In this document: piece after piece, positions 7,799 through 15,315 of the stretch
Position numbering within the stretch: position 1 is the stretch's first letter
How the letters are laid out: the number at the start of each line of letters is the position of its first letter
Assembly (NCBI GenBank): GCA_000435335.1
Contig: FR891317.1
Coordinates: 1-36,458 of the forward strand
Reading direction: 5' to 3'
DNA length: 36,458 bases
From: Clostridium sp. CAG:964
GTDB taxonomy: Bacteria > Bacillota > Clostridia > Oscillospirales > Acutalibacteraceae
Program-made: the position numbers and the translations under genes
Notes under the pieces: generated by a model
What the model was told of the DNA's origin: nothing
Seen by the model: only the letters and a program-made list of their open reading frames with translations
Database searches by the model: none

Positions 7799-8920
7799 AT
7801 GGCAGCAACCAAACCAGACAAGAGAACTATTGTTAAAGAAATTCTCGAGAAGGGTAAGGCAGCCGGTAAGCTGACTACCAAGGAAATTTTTGATATAATG
7901 GGAGAAACCGACTTCGACCCCGAGCAGCTGGAGCGTATGTATGACCAGCTTGAAAAAGAGGGAGTAGAGGTTGTAGAGGATCTTGTAGATGATATTTCTG
8001 ATATTGAAATAAATAAAATAGAAAAGTCAAACGAGGGCGACGACACCGGCGAGGGACAAGCTGCCGCAGACGCCGCCATTGCAGACAATATTGCCATTGA
8101 CGACCCTGTAAAGGTTTACCTAAAGGAAATAGGCAGAGTGCCGTTGCTGTCGTCAGAGGAGGAAATAGAGCTGGCAGTCAGAATAAAAAACGGAGATGTT
8201 GCCGCAAAGAAAAGACTGTCCGAGGCTAACCTGCGTTTGGTAGTAAGCATAGCAAAAAGGTATTTGGGCAGAGGTATGCAGTTCCTTGACCTTATACAGG
8301 AGGGTAATTTGGGACTGATAAAGGCTGTTGAAAAGTTTGACCATACAAAGGGCTTTAAGTTTTCTACCTATGCAACATGGTGGATAAGACAGGCTATTAC
8401 AAGGGCTATAGCAGACCAGGCACGAACCATAAGAATACCTGTGCATATGGTGGAAACAATCAACAAGGTTAAAAAGGTTTCCAGCCAGCTTCTGCACGCC
8501 AACGGTCACGAGCCTACAGCAGAGGAAATTGCCGCTGAAATTGATATGCCTATTGACAAGGTGCGTGAAATTATGCGTGTAGCGCAGGAGCCTGTATCTC
8601 TTGAAACACCAATAGGCGAGGAAGAGGACAGCCACCTGGGAGACTTTATATCGGACGACGACACACCGGCGCCTGCCGATGTAGCCTCACATACATTGCT
8701 TAAGGAACAGCTGGGAAATGTGCTGGACACCCTTACACCACGGGAGAAAAAGGTGCTTATACTGCGTTTTGGACTGCTTGACGGCCGTTCAAGAACTCTT
8801 GAGGAGGTTGGCAAGGAGTTTAATGTTACCCGTGAGCGTATAAGACAGATAGAGGCAAAGGCTCTTAGAAAGCTTCGTCACCCAAGCAGAAGCAAGAAGC
8901 TAAAGGATTTTCTTGACTGA
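7799..8920 (+). CDS. rpoD: Primary RNA polymerase sigma factor (sigma-70/SigA)
   Basis: The housekeeping sigma factor, 373 residues. Region 1.1 is present at the N-terminus, followed by an acidic linker. Region 1.2 starts DPVKVYLKEIG, region 2 contains FSTYATWWIRQAITRAI for -10 recognition and melting, region 3 starts RTIRIPVHMVE, and region 4.2 contains VTRERIRQIEAKALRKLRHP for -35 recognition. ATG at 7799 is chosen because AAGGA lies at 7785-7789; the in-frame TTG at 7790 directly abuts that site. The consensus-like promoters across this window fit a standard SigA. Confidence 0.97.
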   Translation: MAATKPDKRTIVKEILEKGKAAGKLTTKEIFDIMGETDFDPEQLERMYDQLEKEGVEVVEDLVDDISDIEINKIEKSNEGDDTGEGQAAADAAIADNIAIDDPVKVYLKEIGRVPLLSSEEEIELAVRIKNGDVAAKKRLSEANLRLVVSIAKRYLGRGMQFLDLIQEGNLGLIKAVEKFDHTKGFKFSTYATWWIRQAITRAIADQARTIRIPVHMVETINKVKKVSSQLLHANGHEPTAEEIAAEIDMPIDKVREIMRVAQEPVSLETPIGEEEDSHLGDFISDDDTPAPADVASHTLLKEQLGNVLDTLTPREKKVLILRFGLLDGRSRTLEEVGKEFNVTRERIRQIEAKALRKLRHPSRSKKLKDFLD

Positions 8921-8945
8921 TTTTAAAATTGAATTAAAAATACAC

Positions 8946-8980
8946 AAACGGTTTGCGGCTTTTGACCGCAGGCCGTTTTT
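8946..8980 (+). terminator. Terminator after rpoD
   Basis: A stem of AAACGG..TGCGG pairing with CCGCA..CCGTTT (8946-8978), with a small internal mismatch, followed by TTTTT. Confidence 0.8.
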
Positions 8981-9210
8981 ATACAATTTTTTATGAAGTA
9001 CAGTGTAGTAATCGTATAATTTTAAGTGAAGCCTTTGGCATACACTGACCAAAAGTGCTTGTGTGCTGTAATAATAAGCGGTTTTCTTGGCTAATGTCCA
9101 CATAAATATAGAAAAATATTGTTGATAAAGAGTAGCATTTTTTGGCAAAAGAAAACACTGCATTAAAAAATTGTACATAATTACGAAAATTAAAATATAA
9201 GAAATTTTTA
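8981..9210. other. AT-rich intergenic stretch
   Basis: Part of the 366-base gap between rpoD and the surface protein gene. Apart from the rpoD terminator and the promoter listed separately, no gene, RNA or repeat was recognised. The minus-strand open frame across it has no recognisable protein character. Confidence 0.4.
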
Positions 9211-9239
9211 TTGAATTTAAATATATAATGCGTTATAAT
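9211..9239 (+). promoter_or_regulatory. Promoter of the surface protein gene
   Basis: TTGAAT at 9211-9216 and TATAAT at 9234-9239 are separated by 17 bases. The leader then contains a small hairpin, CGAAG/CTTCG around 9247-9261, and the ribosome binding site AAAGGAGG. Confidence 0.75.
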
Positions 9240-9286
9240 GGTGTTGCGAAGGTAATCTTCGGATATATATTAAAGGAGGAAAACAC

Positions 9287-11134
9287 ATGTCCAAGAAAAA
9301 GATACTTAGCGTAGTTCTTGCAGCTGCAATGGTAGCTTCTATGGCTGCAGTTTCTGCAATTTCTACATCTGCTGCTGAAAATCGTACAATTTACTTTGAT
9401 TCAAAGGGCTTAGGCGGTACAGCGGCTGCTACTCGTGGCATATATTATTGCTATGCATGGGGTAGCGAAGACGGCGAGCTTTACGCATGGGATAACAAAA
9501 AGCTTCGCATGACAAACGAGGGTGACGACCTTTATTCCTTTGAGGTTCCAAAGCAGAACGGCAAGGGTGAGGATGTAAACTCTGACCTTATTATTTTCCA
9601 TGCTAACAACGGTCCTCAGACATACGACACAACATTTAACGAACACTGCTTCGGTGATACAGCATATGTAACCGACACACTGCTTGAGAACCCTGTTGAC
9701 AGTGCAAAGACAGCTTACGGCTGTGCTTGGAAAAACACACCATCTCAAGGTGCTCACATTGCTATTACATCAACAGGTAAGGTTCAGGGTATTGGTATGC
9801 TTTCAACAGAAACACCACAGTCTATCGTTGACAAGTTCGTTTCTGACTACCAGAAGAACCACGATGATGGCAAGGAAGGCTATGAGGATCTAAGCTTGAT
9901 TTCTGCTGAAAAGCAGGCTGAATATCTTGCTGCTATTAACGAGATTGTTAACAGCGCTACAGCTCCTACAACAGCACCTACAGATGCTCCTACAACAGCA
10001 CCTACAGACGCTCCTACAACAGCACCTACAGACGCACCTACAGAGGCTCCTACTACAGACCAATACGGTCGTATTCCTGGCCTTCCAATGCTGAAGAACA
10101 TGAACCTGCCTGCAAAGGATACTAACAGAGAAGCTTTTGAAGAGGCCGGTGCTCCTGATGATTGGGACGGCTACTACAATGTTTACTACTTTGCAGCACC
10201 TGCTGAGTGGGAAACAGGCGAAGGTAAGGTTGAGGGCATTGACTCAATCGGCTTCTATTGGTTCTGCGGTGAACTTAACAACGGTCAGTGGCCTGGCGAG
10301 GCTGCTACTCCTCTAAAGGATGCCGACGGCAACCAGGTTACATACAAGGTTGAAGACGAAAAGTCTCCATATGCCGGTCAGGAATTAAATGTATACTACG
10401 GCTTTGCTCCAACATTTGCAACAAGCATTATTTGGAACAACGGTGCTTCTGAAAAAGCGCTGATTTGCCAGACAGCAGATCTTAAGGTAGATGACCCTTC
10501 ATCAACAGGTAACCTTGCTGATATCGTATTTAATGAGTCAAACCAAGAGATCGACGGCGTATCAGTAGCCGGCTGCATTAGCTACATTTATGATTCAAAG
10601 AAAGAAATTAATGGCTTGACAGGTCTTGAGCAGACATCAAACCTGTGTAAGTTCCTGTTCTACAACCCTCGCACAGGCGAGACAACAACACAGGCTCTAA
10701 AGGATGCCGACGGTAACTATGTTACAGAAGAAAACGAGTATTGGGAAGAGACAGTAGCACTAAACCCATACTTTGACATGAACTATGATTATGTTAACAA
10801 GGATGCAGAAGTTCCAACTGCTGCTCAGCCTGCAACACTTCCACCAGCAGATGAGCCTACAGACGCATCTGGAAACTCACCTTCAGAGGATCCTACAACA
10901 GTTACACCTGACAGTCCTACAACAGTTACATCACCATCATCAGCTACAGCTTCCGCAAACAGCGCTAATGCTGCCAATGTTAAGAATGGTAACGGCAGTA
11001 GCAGTACTACAAACGGTAAGGGCGTAGTAGCTACAGCTGAGGGTACAGTTGCTGCTATGTTGGGCACAGTTCTTGTTGCTGCTGTTGCAGTTGCATTTGT
11101 TGCTCGCAAGAGAAGAGAGAGCGAAGAGGCTTAA
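9287..11134 (+). CDS. Exported surface protein with two starch-binding-like modules
   Basis: A 615-residue exported protein. It has a signal peptide (KKK, hydrophobic core, likely cleavage after A30). A first beta-rich module at about 33-170 contains YAWG, a tryptophan, a Met..G..YSFEVP stretch and IIFHANNGPQTYD. A TAPTDAPT-repeat linker covers 226-257. A second module at about 285-415 contains WPGEAATPL..G..YKV and IIWNNGASEK..QTADL. Both resemble the W..G..M..G..Y.v.vP..iiFnnG..QT pattern of CBM26-type starch-binding domains. A further domain at about 416-505 is unrecognised. A Pro/Thr/Ser region follows, then a hydrophobic helix and RKRR at the end, without LPXTG. Codon choice (AAG, AAC, TAC, CGT) suggests high expression. 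Alone between two terminators. Function is inferred: a wall- or membrane-held polysaccharide binder. Confidence 0.75.
   Translation: MSKKKILSVVLAAAMVASMAAVSAISTSAAENRTIYFDSKGLGGTAAATRGIYYCYAWGSEDGELYAWDNKKLRMTNEGDDLYSFEVPKQNGKGEDVNSDLIIFHANNGPQTYDTTFNEHCFGDTAYVTDTLLENPVDSAKTAYGCAWKNTPSQGAHIAITSTGKVQGIGMLSTETPQSIVDKFVSDYQKNHDDGKEGYEDLSLISAEKQAEYLAAINEIVNSATAPTTAPTDAPTTAPTDAPTTAPTDAPTEAPTTDQYGRIPGLPMLKNMNLPAKDTNREAFEEAGAPDDWDGYYNVYYFAAPAEWETGEGKVEGIDSIGFYWFCGELNNGQWPGEAATPLKDADGNQVTYKVEDEKSPYAGQELNVYYGFAPTFATSIIWNNGASEKALICQTADLKVDDPSSTGNLADIVFNESNQEIDGVSVAGCISYIYDSKKEINGLTGLEQTSNLCKFLFYNPRTGETTTQALKDADGNYVTEENEYWEETVALNPYFDMNYDYVNKDAEVPTAAQPATLPPADEPTDASGNSPSEDPTTVTPDSPTTVTSPSSATASANSANAANVKNGNGSSSTTNGKGVVATAEGTVAAMLGTVLVAAVAVAFVARKRRESEEA
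9957..10056 (+). repeat. 24-bp tandem repeat encoding a TAPTDAPT linker
   Basis: About three and a half in-frame copies of a 24-base unit encode alternating TAP and DAP triplets. They form a flexible, probably extended linker between the two beta-rich modules. Third-position differences between copies are few. Confidence 0.85.
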
Positions 11135-11178
11135 TTAATCGAAATTGAATAGTTAAAACTATTTTCCTTTCTTTTTTG

Positions 11179-11208
11179 GGTGCACACCTTCGGGTGTGCA
11201 CCTTTTTT
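11179..11208 (+). terminator. Strong terminator after the surface protein gene
   Basis: A perfect 10-bp stem GGTGCACACC/GGTGTGCACC with a TTCG tetraloop (11179-11202), then TTTTTT. Confidence 0.95.
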
Positions 11209-11252
11209 GCTTTGATTATTGACACAAGGCCTTTCAAGATAGCCGGCAGCTA

Positions 11253-11280
11253 TTGACTTTTTATTTTGCGGTGCTATAAT
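11253..11280 (+). promoter_or_regulatory. Promoter of the riboflavin operon
   Basis: TTGACT at 11253-11258 and TATAAT at 11275-11280 with a 16-base spacer, 23 bases upstream of the FMN aptamer. Confidence 0.85.
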
Positions 11281-11303
11281 AAATTAAAAGATATAATATA
11301 TTT

Positions 11304-11409
11304 GTTTCGGGGCGGGGTGTAATTCCCCACCGGTGGTAAAGCCCACGAGCGTTAGAACGCTGATTTGGTGAAATTCCAAAGCCGACGGTATAGTCCGGAT
11401 GAAAGAAAC
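11304..11409 (+). ncRNA. FMN riboswitch (RFN element)
   Basis: The conserved RFN blocks are present in order: GGGGCGGGGTG, TTCCCCACCGGTGGTAAA, GCCCACGAGC, a variable hairpin, GATTTGGTGAAATTCCAAA, GCCGACGGT, AGTCCGGATGAAAGAA. The P1 helix is GTTTC (11304-11308) with GAAAC (11405-11409). FMN binding is expected to favour the downstream terminator and shut off ribD-ribE-ribBA-ribH. Confidence 0.97.
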
Positions 11410-11469
11410 TTATTTTTTATACAGCTTTTAAGCCGTTGCTTTTGGGCTGTATGTGGATTTGTGATTTTT

Positions 11470-11501
11470 CCGCAATGCCTCGGTGGGCGTTGCGGTTTTT
11501 T
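11470..11501 (+). terminator. Riboswitch-controlled terminator
   Basis: CCGCAATGCC (11470-11479) pairs with GGCGTTGCGG (11486-11495), followed by TTTTTT. CGTTGC at 11434-11439 can instead pair with GCAATG at 11472-11477, disrupting the left arm, which makes it a candidate antiterminator. It lies 17 bases before the ribD start. Confidence 0.85.
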
Positions 11502-11517
11502 ATTTGCAGGTGATGTT

Positions 11518-12624
11518 ATGAGTGAATTTACAAAGGAAGACTATGGCTATATGAGGCGTGCTTTAGACTTAGCCGCCAAAGCACGAGGCTTTACCTCTCC
11601 TAATCCAATGGTGGGGGCTGTAATTGTAAAGGACGGAAGAATAATTGCAGAGGGCTATCACCAAAAATGCGGTGAAGGTCACGCAGAGGTAAACGCCTTT
11701 AAAAATGCTGCCGAAAGTGTGGAGGGTGCAACAATGTATGTTACCCTTGAGCCCTGCAGTCATACCGGCAAAACACCACCCTGTGCCGACAAAATTATTG
11801 AAAAGAAAATTGCAAGGGTTGTGGTGGGGGCTATGGACCCTAACCCTTTGGTTAGCGGCAGAGGTGTTGAAAAGCTGAAAAAAGCCGGTATTTCCGTTAG
11901 CTGCGGCTTGCTTTCGGACGAAAGCATTAAGCTTAATGAGATTTTTATGAAATATATAGTCAACAAAATTCCTTTTGTTGTATATAAGTCGGCAGCTGCC
12001 TTAGACGGTAAAATTGCCACCTGCAGAGGAGAAAGCCAATGGATAACGGGTACAGAGGCACGAGGCGAGGTGCATATGCTAAGGCACTATTTAAGCGGAA
12101 TAATGGTAGGCATAAACACCGTACTTGCCGACAACCCTATGCTTAATTGCAGAGCAGAGGGCTGCATTTCCCCTGTAAGAATAGTTGTTGATTCTAACTT
12201 AAAAATCCCTGTAGAGTGCAGCTTGGTGCAAACAGCAGATAAATATAAGACAGTTGTAGCCACTCTGCAAAGCTCAACGGGAATAAAGGCGTCTATGCTT
12301 GAACAAATGGGCGTACAGGTTATAACCGTGGAAGAAAAGGACGGCAGAGTTGACCTAAACGACCTTATGCAGAAGCTGGGTGCAATGGGCATTGACAGTA
12401 TTTTGCTTGAGGGCGGCGGAACGCTGGCATTTAGTGCCTTTAGTCAAAAAATTGTGGATAAGGTTATTTATTATATAGCCCCTAAAATTTTTGGCGGTGC
12501 TTCGGCAAAAACCTCTGTTGAGGGGGCAGGCTTTGGAAAAATAGCCGACTGCGTAAGGCTGAAAAATGTTGAAGCCCGTTTTGTCGGTGAAGATGTTTGC
12601 ATAACCGCATATGTTGATAAATAA
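11518..12624 (+). CDS. ribD: Bifunctional riboflavin deaminase/reductase
   Basis: RibD catalyses the second and third steps from GTP: deamination of the pyrimidine and reduction of the ribosyl side chain. The 368 residues hold an N-terminal cytidine-deaminase-like domain with zinc ligands H55 (HAEV, with catalytic E57), C80 and C89 in PCSHTGKTPPC, and a C-terminal DHFR-like reductase starting near FVVYKSAAALDGKIA. ATG at 11518 follows GCAGGTG. The frame is open further upstream through the riboswitch, but that part is RNA leader. First gene of the four-gene riboflavin operon. Confidence 0.96.
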   Translation: MSEFTKEDYGYMRRALDLAAKARGFTSPNPMVGAVIVKDGRIIAEGYHQKCGEGHAEVNAFKNAAESVEGATMYVTLEPCSHTGKTPPCADKIIEKKIARVVVGAMDPNPLVSGRGVEKLKKAGISVSCGLLSDESIKLNEIFMKYIVNKIPFVVYKSAAALDGKIATCRGESQWITGTEARGEVHMLRHYLSGIMVGINTVLADNPMLNCRAEGCISPVRIVVDSNLKIPVECSLVQTADKYKTVVATLQSSTGIKASMLEQMGVQVITVEEKDGRVDLNDLMQKLGAMGIDSILLEGGGTLAFSAFSQKIVDKVIYYIAPKIFGGASAKTSVEGAGFGKIADCVRLKNVEARFVGEDVCITAYVDK

Positions 12625-12644
12625 TTTTATGTGGAGGTAGCAGA

Positions 12645-13298
12645 GTGTTTACAGGAATTGTTGAAGAAATTGGAAGTATTAAGCAGGTACAGCGTGGCGA
12701 AAAATCCTCTGTAATTACAGTCAGTGCCAAAAAAGTGCTGGAAAACACACAGCTTGGTGACAGTATAGCCGTAAACGGTGTATGCCTTACAGTTACAAAT
12801 ATAGAGGGTGGTTGTTTTACCGCAGATGTTATGGCAGAAACTATGCGTCGCACCAACCTGGGCAGTCAGTCGGCAGGCAGCAGGGTAAACCTTGAGCGTG
12901 CATTGCTGCCTACTACACGAATGGGCGGCCACATTGTAAGCGGACATATTGACGGTACAGGTAAAATAACTGCATACCTAAAAGAGGACAATGCCACTTG
13001 GGTTACTGTCAGTGCAGGCGATAATATTTTAAAGTATGTTGTTGAAAAAGGCTCTATAGCCATAGACGGCATAAGTCTTACTGTAGCATATGCAGACAGC
13101 AAATGCTTTAAGGTGTCTGTAATTCCCCATACCTCGCAGGAAACGACACTGCTTAACAAAAGCATTGGCACAGCGGTAAACCTTGAGTGCGACATTATTG
13201 CAAAATATGTTGAAAAGCTAATAGGCTTTCAAGGAATACAGTCTAAACAGCAGGACGACATAAGTATGCAGATGCTGGCAGAGAATGGTTTTATTTAA
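12645..13298 (+). CDS. ribE: Riboflavin synthase, alpha chain
   Basis: A trimeric enzyme that dismutates two 6,7-dimethyl-8-ribityllumazine molecules to riboflavin. The 217 residues show the tandem beta-barrel repeat: MFTGIVEEIG at the start of the first, and the second barrel starting near the GHIDGTGKI stretch. DSIAVNGVCLTVT and GSIAIDGISLTVA are the matching repeat segments. The GTG start follows GGAGG. It lies 20 bases after ribD; the ribBA ribosome binding site lies just after its stop. Confidence 0.96.
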   Translation: MFTGIVEEIGSIKQVQRGEKSSVITVSAKKVLENTQLGDSIAVNGVCLTVTNIEGGCFTADVMAETMRRTNLGSQSAGSRVNLERALLPTTRMGGHIVSGHIDGTGKITAYLKEDNATWVTVSAGDNILKYVVEKGSIAIDGISLTVAYADSKCFKVSVIPHTSQETTLLNKSIGTAVNLECDIIAKYVEKLIGFQGIQSKQQDDISMQMLAENGFI

Positions 13299-13317
13299 TG
13301 AAAGGAGCAAGCTTAAA

Positions 13318-14526
13318 ATGTCTGAATATAAATTTAACACAATAGAAGAAATTTTAGATGATATTAGAAACGGCAGGAATATTGTTTTAATTGACGCCGA
13401 GGACAGAGAAAACGAGGGCGATGTTATCTGTGCGGCACAGTATGCAACCCTTGAAAATGTTAACTTTATGGCAAGCCACGCCAAGGGCTTAATATGTATG
13501 CCAATGAGCAGAGAGTACACAGAAAAGCTGCAGCTGCCGCAAATGGTTGCACATAATACAGACAACCACTGCACGGCCTTTACGGTTTCTATAGACCATG
13601 TGGATACTACAACGGGCATATCTGCACTTGAGCGTTCTGTTACGGCTATGAAGGTGGTTGAGGACGGAGCAAGGCCGGAGGACTTTAGAAGGCCCGGACA
13701 TATGTTCCCACTGCTTGCCAAGGACGGCGGAATTTTAGAGCGTGAGGGCCACACAGAGGCTACCGTAGACCTTATGCGTTTGGCAGGCTGTAAGCAGGTG
13801 GGCTTGTGCTGTGAAATTATGAGAGATGACGGCACAATGGCAAGAACAGACTATCTTATAGAGTTCGCCAAAAAGCATAAGCTGAAAATAGGTACGGTTG
13901 CCGACCTTATTAAGTACAGAAAGGTACATGAGGAATTTGTTGAGTGTGTTGCAAGGGCAAAAATGCCTACAAGATATGGCGAATTTGAAATAAGAGGTTA
14001 TATAAATAAAATAAACGGCGAGCACCATGTAGTGCTTATTAAGGGCGATGTTACAGACGGCAGGCCTGTTTTGTGCCGTGTCCATTCGGAATGCCTTACA
14101 GGTGACGCACTTGGCTCTGCAAGATGCGACTGCGGTCAGCAGTATGACGCCGCTATGAAGGCAATAGCTCACGAGGGCAGAGGCGTGCTTGTGTATCTTC
14201 GTCAAGAGGGCAGGGGCATTGGTCTAATAAATAAAATTAAGGCCTATCAGCTGCAAGACAATGGTATGGACACAATAGAGGCCAACATTGCTTTGGGCTT
14301 CCCGGCAGATATGCGTGACTACTCCGTAGGCGCACAAATTTTGCGTAACATAGGGGTTAAGCAGCTGCGTGTAATGACAAACAATCCGTTGAAAATCGAC
14401 GGACTTGAGGACTATGGCATAACAATAGTAGAAAGAGTGCCTATAAAAATTAAGGCGAACAAATACGACGAGTTTTATTTAAGAACAAAGCAGGACAAAA
14501 TGGGACATATGTTGGATATGGACTAA
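13318..14526 (+). CDS. ribBA: Bifunctional DHBP synthase / GTP cyclohydrolase II
   Basis: This fused enzyme supplies both riboflavin precursors. The N-terminal RibB domain (about 1-205) has DAEDRENEGD and the RPGH..PL segment and makes dihydroxybutanone phosphate from ribulose 5-phosphate. The C-terminal RibA domain has RVHSECLTGD and the zinc-binding GSARCDCGQQ, then RQEGRGIGL, and opens GTP. Length is 402 residues. ATG at 13318 is chosen because GGAG at 13304-13307 precedes it at normal distance; an in-frame ATG at 13285 lies inside ribE. RibA residues look intact, unlike fusions in which one half has decayed. Confidence 0.96.
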   Translation: MSEYKFNTIEEILDDIRNGRNIVLIDAEDRENEGDVICAAQYATLENVNFMASHAKGLICMPMSREYTEKLQLPQMVAHNTDNHCTAFTVSIDHVDTTTGISALERSVTAMKVVEDGARPEDFRRPGHMFPLLAKDGGILEREGHTEATVDLMRLAGCKQVGLCCEIMRDDGTMARTDYLIEFAKKHKLKIGTVADLIKYRKVHEEFVECVARAKMPTRYGEFEIRGYINKINGEHHVVLIKGDVTDGRPVLCRVHSECLTGDALGSARCDCGQQYDAAMKAIAHEGRGVLVYLRQEGRGIGLINKIKAYQLQDNGMDTIEANIALGFPADMRDYSVGAQILRNIGVKQLRVMTNNPLKIDGLEDYGITIVERVPIKIKANKYDEFYLRTKQDKMGHMLDMD

Positions 14527-14567
14527 TTTGAATATATAAAACTATAATTTAAACGAGGTGCAGAATA

Positions 14568-15029
14568 ATGAATATTTTAGAAGGAAAGCTAGTAGCAGAG
14601 GGATTAAAAATAGGTATAGTAGTAGGCAGATTTAACGAGTTTATTGGCTCAAAGCTGTTAAGCGGCTGTGTAGACGGTTTAGTAAGACACGGCGTAAACG
14701 ACAGCGACATTGATGTTGCCTGGGTACCGGGTGCTTTTGAAATACCTGTAATAGCAAAAAAAATGGCACAAAGCGGCAAATACAACGCAATAATCTGCCT
14801 AGGCGCAGTAATAAAAGGAGCAACCTCACATTACGATTATGTTTGTGCGGAAGTTTCTAAAGGTATTGCACAGGTTTCGCTGGAAAGCGGCTTGCCTGTA
14901 ATGTTCGGAGTGGTAACCACAGACACAATACAGCAGGCAATAGAAAGAGCCGGAACAAAGGCAGGCAACAAGGGCTACGACTGTGCGGTAAGTGCGATAG
15001 AAATGGCAAATCTAATGAAAAAGCTGTAA
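14568..15029 (+). CDS. ribH: 6,7-dimethyl-8-ribityllumazine synthase
   Basis: RibH condenses dihydroxybutanone phosphate with the ribitylaminopyrimidine to form lumazine, the substrate of RibE. The 153 residues have the family pattern: VVGRFNEFI near 19-27, VPGAFEIP at the substrate site, and LGAVIKGATSHYDYVC with the catalytic histidine. GVVTTDTIQQAIERAG is the typical C-terminal stretch. RibH normally assembles into pentamers or 60-mer shells. Codons for residues 98-124 are duplicated about 55 bases downstream of the stop (15085-15164). Last gene of the riboflavin operon. Confidence 0.97.
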   Translation: MNILEGKLVAEGLKIGIVVGRFNEFIGSKLLSGCVDGLVRHGVNDSDIDVAWVPGAFEIPVIAKKMAQSGKYNAIICLGAVIKGATSHYDYVCAEVSKGIAQVSLESGLPVMFGVVTTDTIQQAIERAGTKAGNKGYDCAVSAIEMANLMKKL

Positions 15030-15064
15030 TGTATAAATAATATAGTATGTAAAAAGCAGAAACA

Positions 15065-15094
15065 GCAATACCTTAGAATAGGTCAAGGTATTGC
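15065..15094. repeat. Inverted repeat at the junction of the ribH copy
   Basis: GCAATACCTT at 15065-15074 and AAGGTATTGC at 15085-15094 form a perfect 10-bp stem with a 10-base loop. The right arm is the first ten bases of the ribH-derived copy; the left arm is its reverse complement in otherwise unrelated sequence. Confidence 0.8.
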
Positions 15095-15164
15095 ACAGGT
15101 TTCGCTGGAAAGCGGCTTGCCTGTAATGTTCGGAGTGGTAACTACAGATACAATACAGCAGGCA
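15085..15164 (+). pseudogene. 80-bp partial duplicate of ribH
   Basis: Bases 15085-15164 match ribH 14860-14939 at 78 of 80 positions, offset 225. The two differences (C to T at codon third positions, Thr and Asp) are silent in the ribH frame. The fragment has no start or ribosome binding site. The ribH frame runs on for four unrelated codons and stops before the terminator. It is a gene remnant, not a functional gene. Confidence 0.9.
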
Positions 15165-15177
15165 TATTTATTTTTAT

Positions 15178-15226
15178 AGGGTGATTTTGTTTATTGAGCA
15201 AAATAGACAAAATCACCCTTGCTTTT
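15178..15226 (+). terminator. Terminator of the riboflavin operon
   Basis: AGGGTGATTTTGT (15178-15190) pairs perfectly with ACAAAATCACCCT (15207-15219), followed by TGCTTTTT. It lies after the ribH fragment. Confidence 0.9.
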
Positions 15227-15315
15227 TCGTAGGAATAGTTCATTTAATATAAACGCCATATATGATATAGTATTACTATGTAATTTGAAAATGAATTAAA
15301 CGGAGAGGGATTCTA

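Noticed and set aside
8900..9178. Minus-strand frame of 92 residues in the rpoD-surface protein gap
   Set aside because: Cys/Tyr/Leu-rich composition, no ribosome binding site, and overlaps the rpoD terminator.
9880..10101. Minus-strand frame with VGASVGAVVGA repeats
   Set aside because: Antisense reading of the TAPTDAPT linker repeat in the surface protein gene.
11365..11517. N-terminal extension of ribD through the FMN riboswitch
   Set aside because: The frame is open by chance. The segment is aptamer and terminator RNA, and ATG at 11518 gives a normal RibD start.
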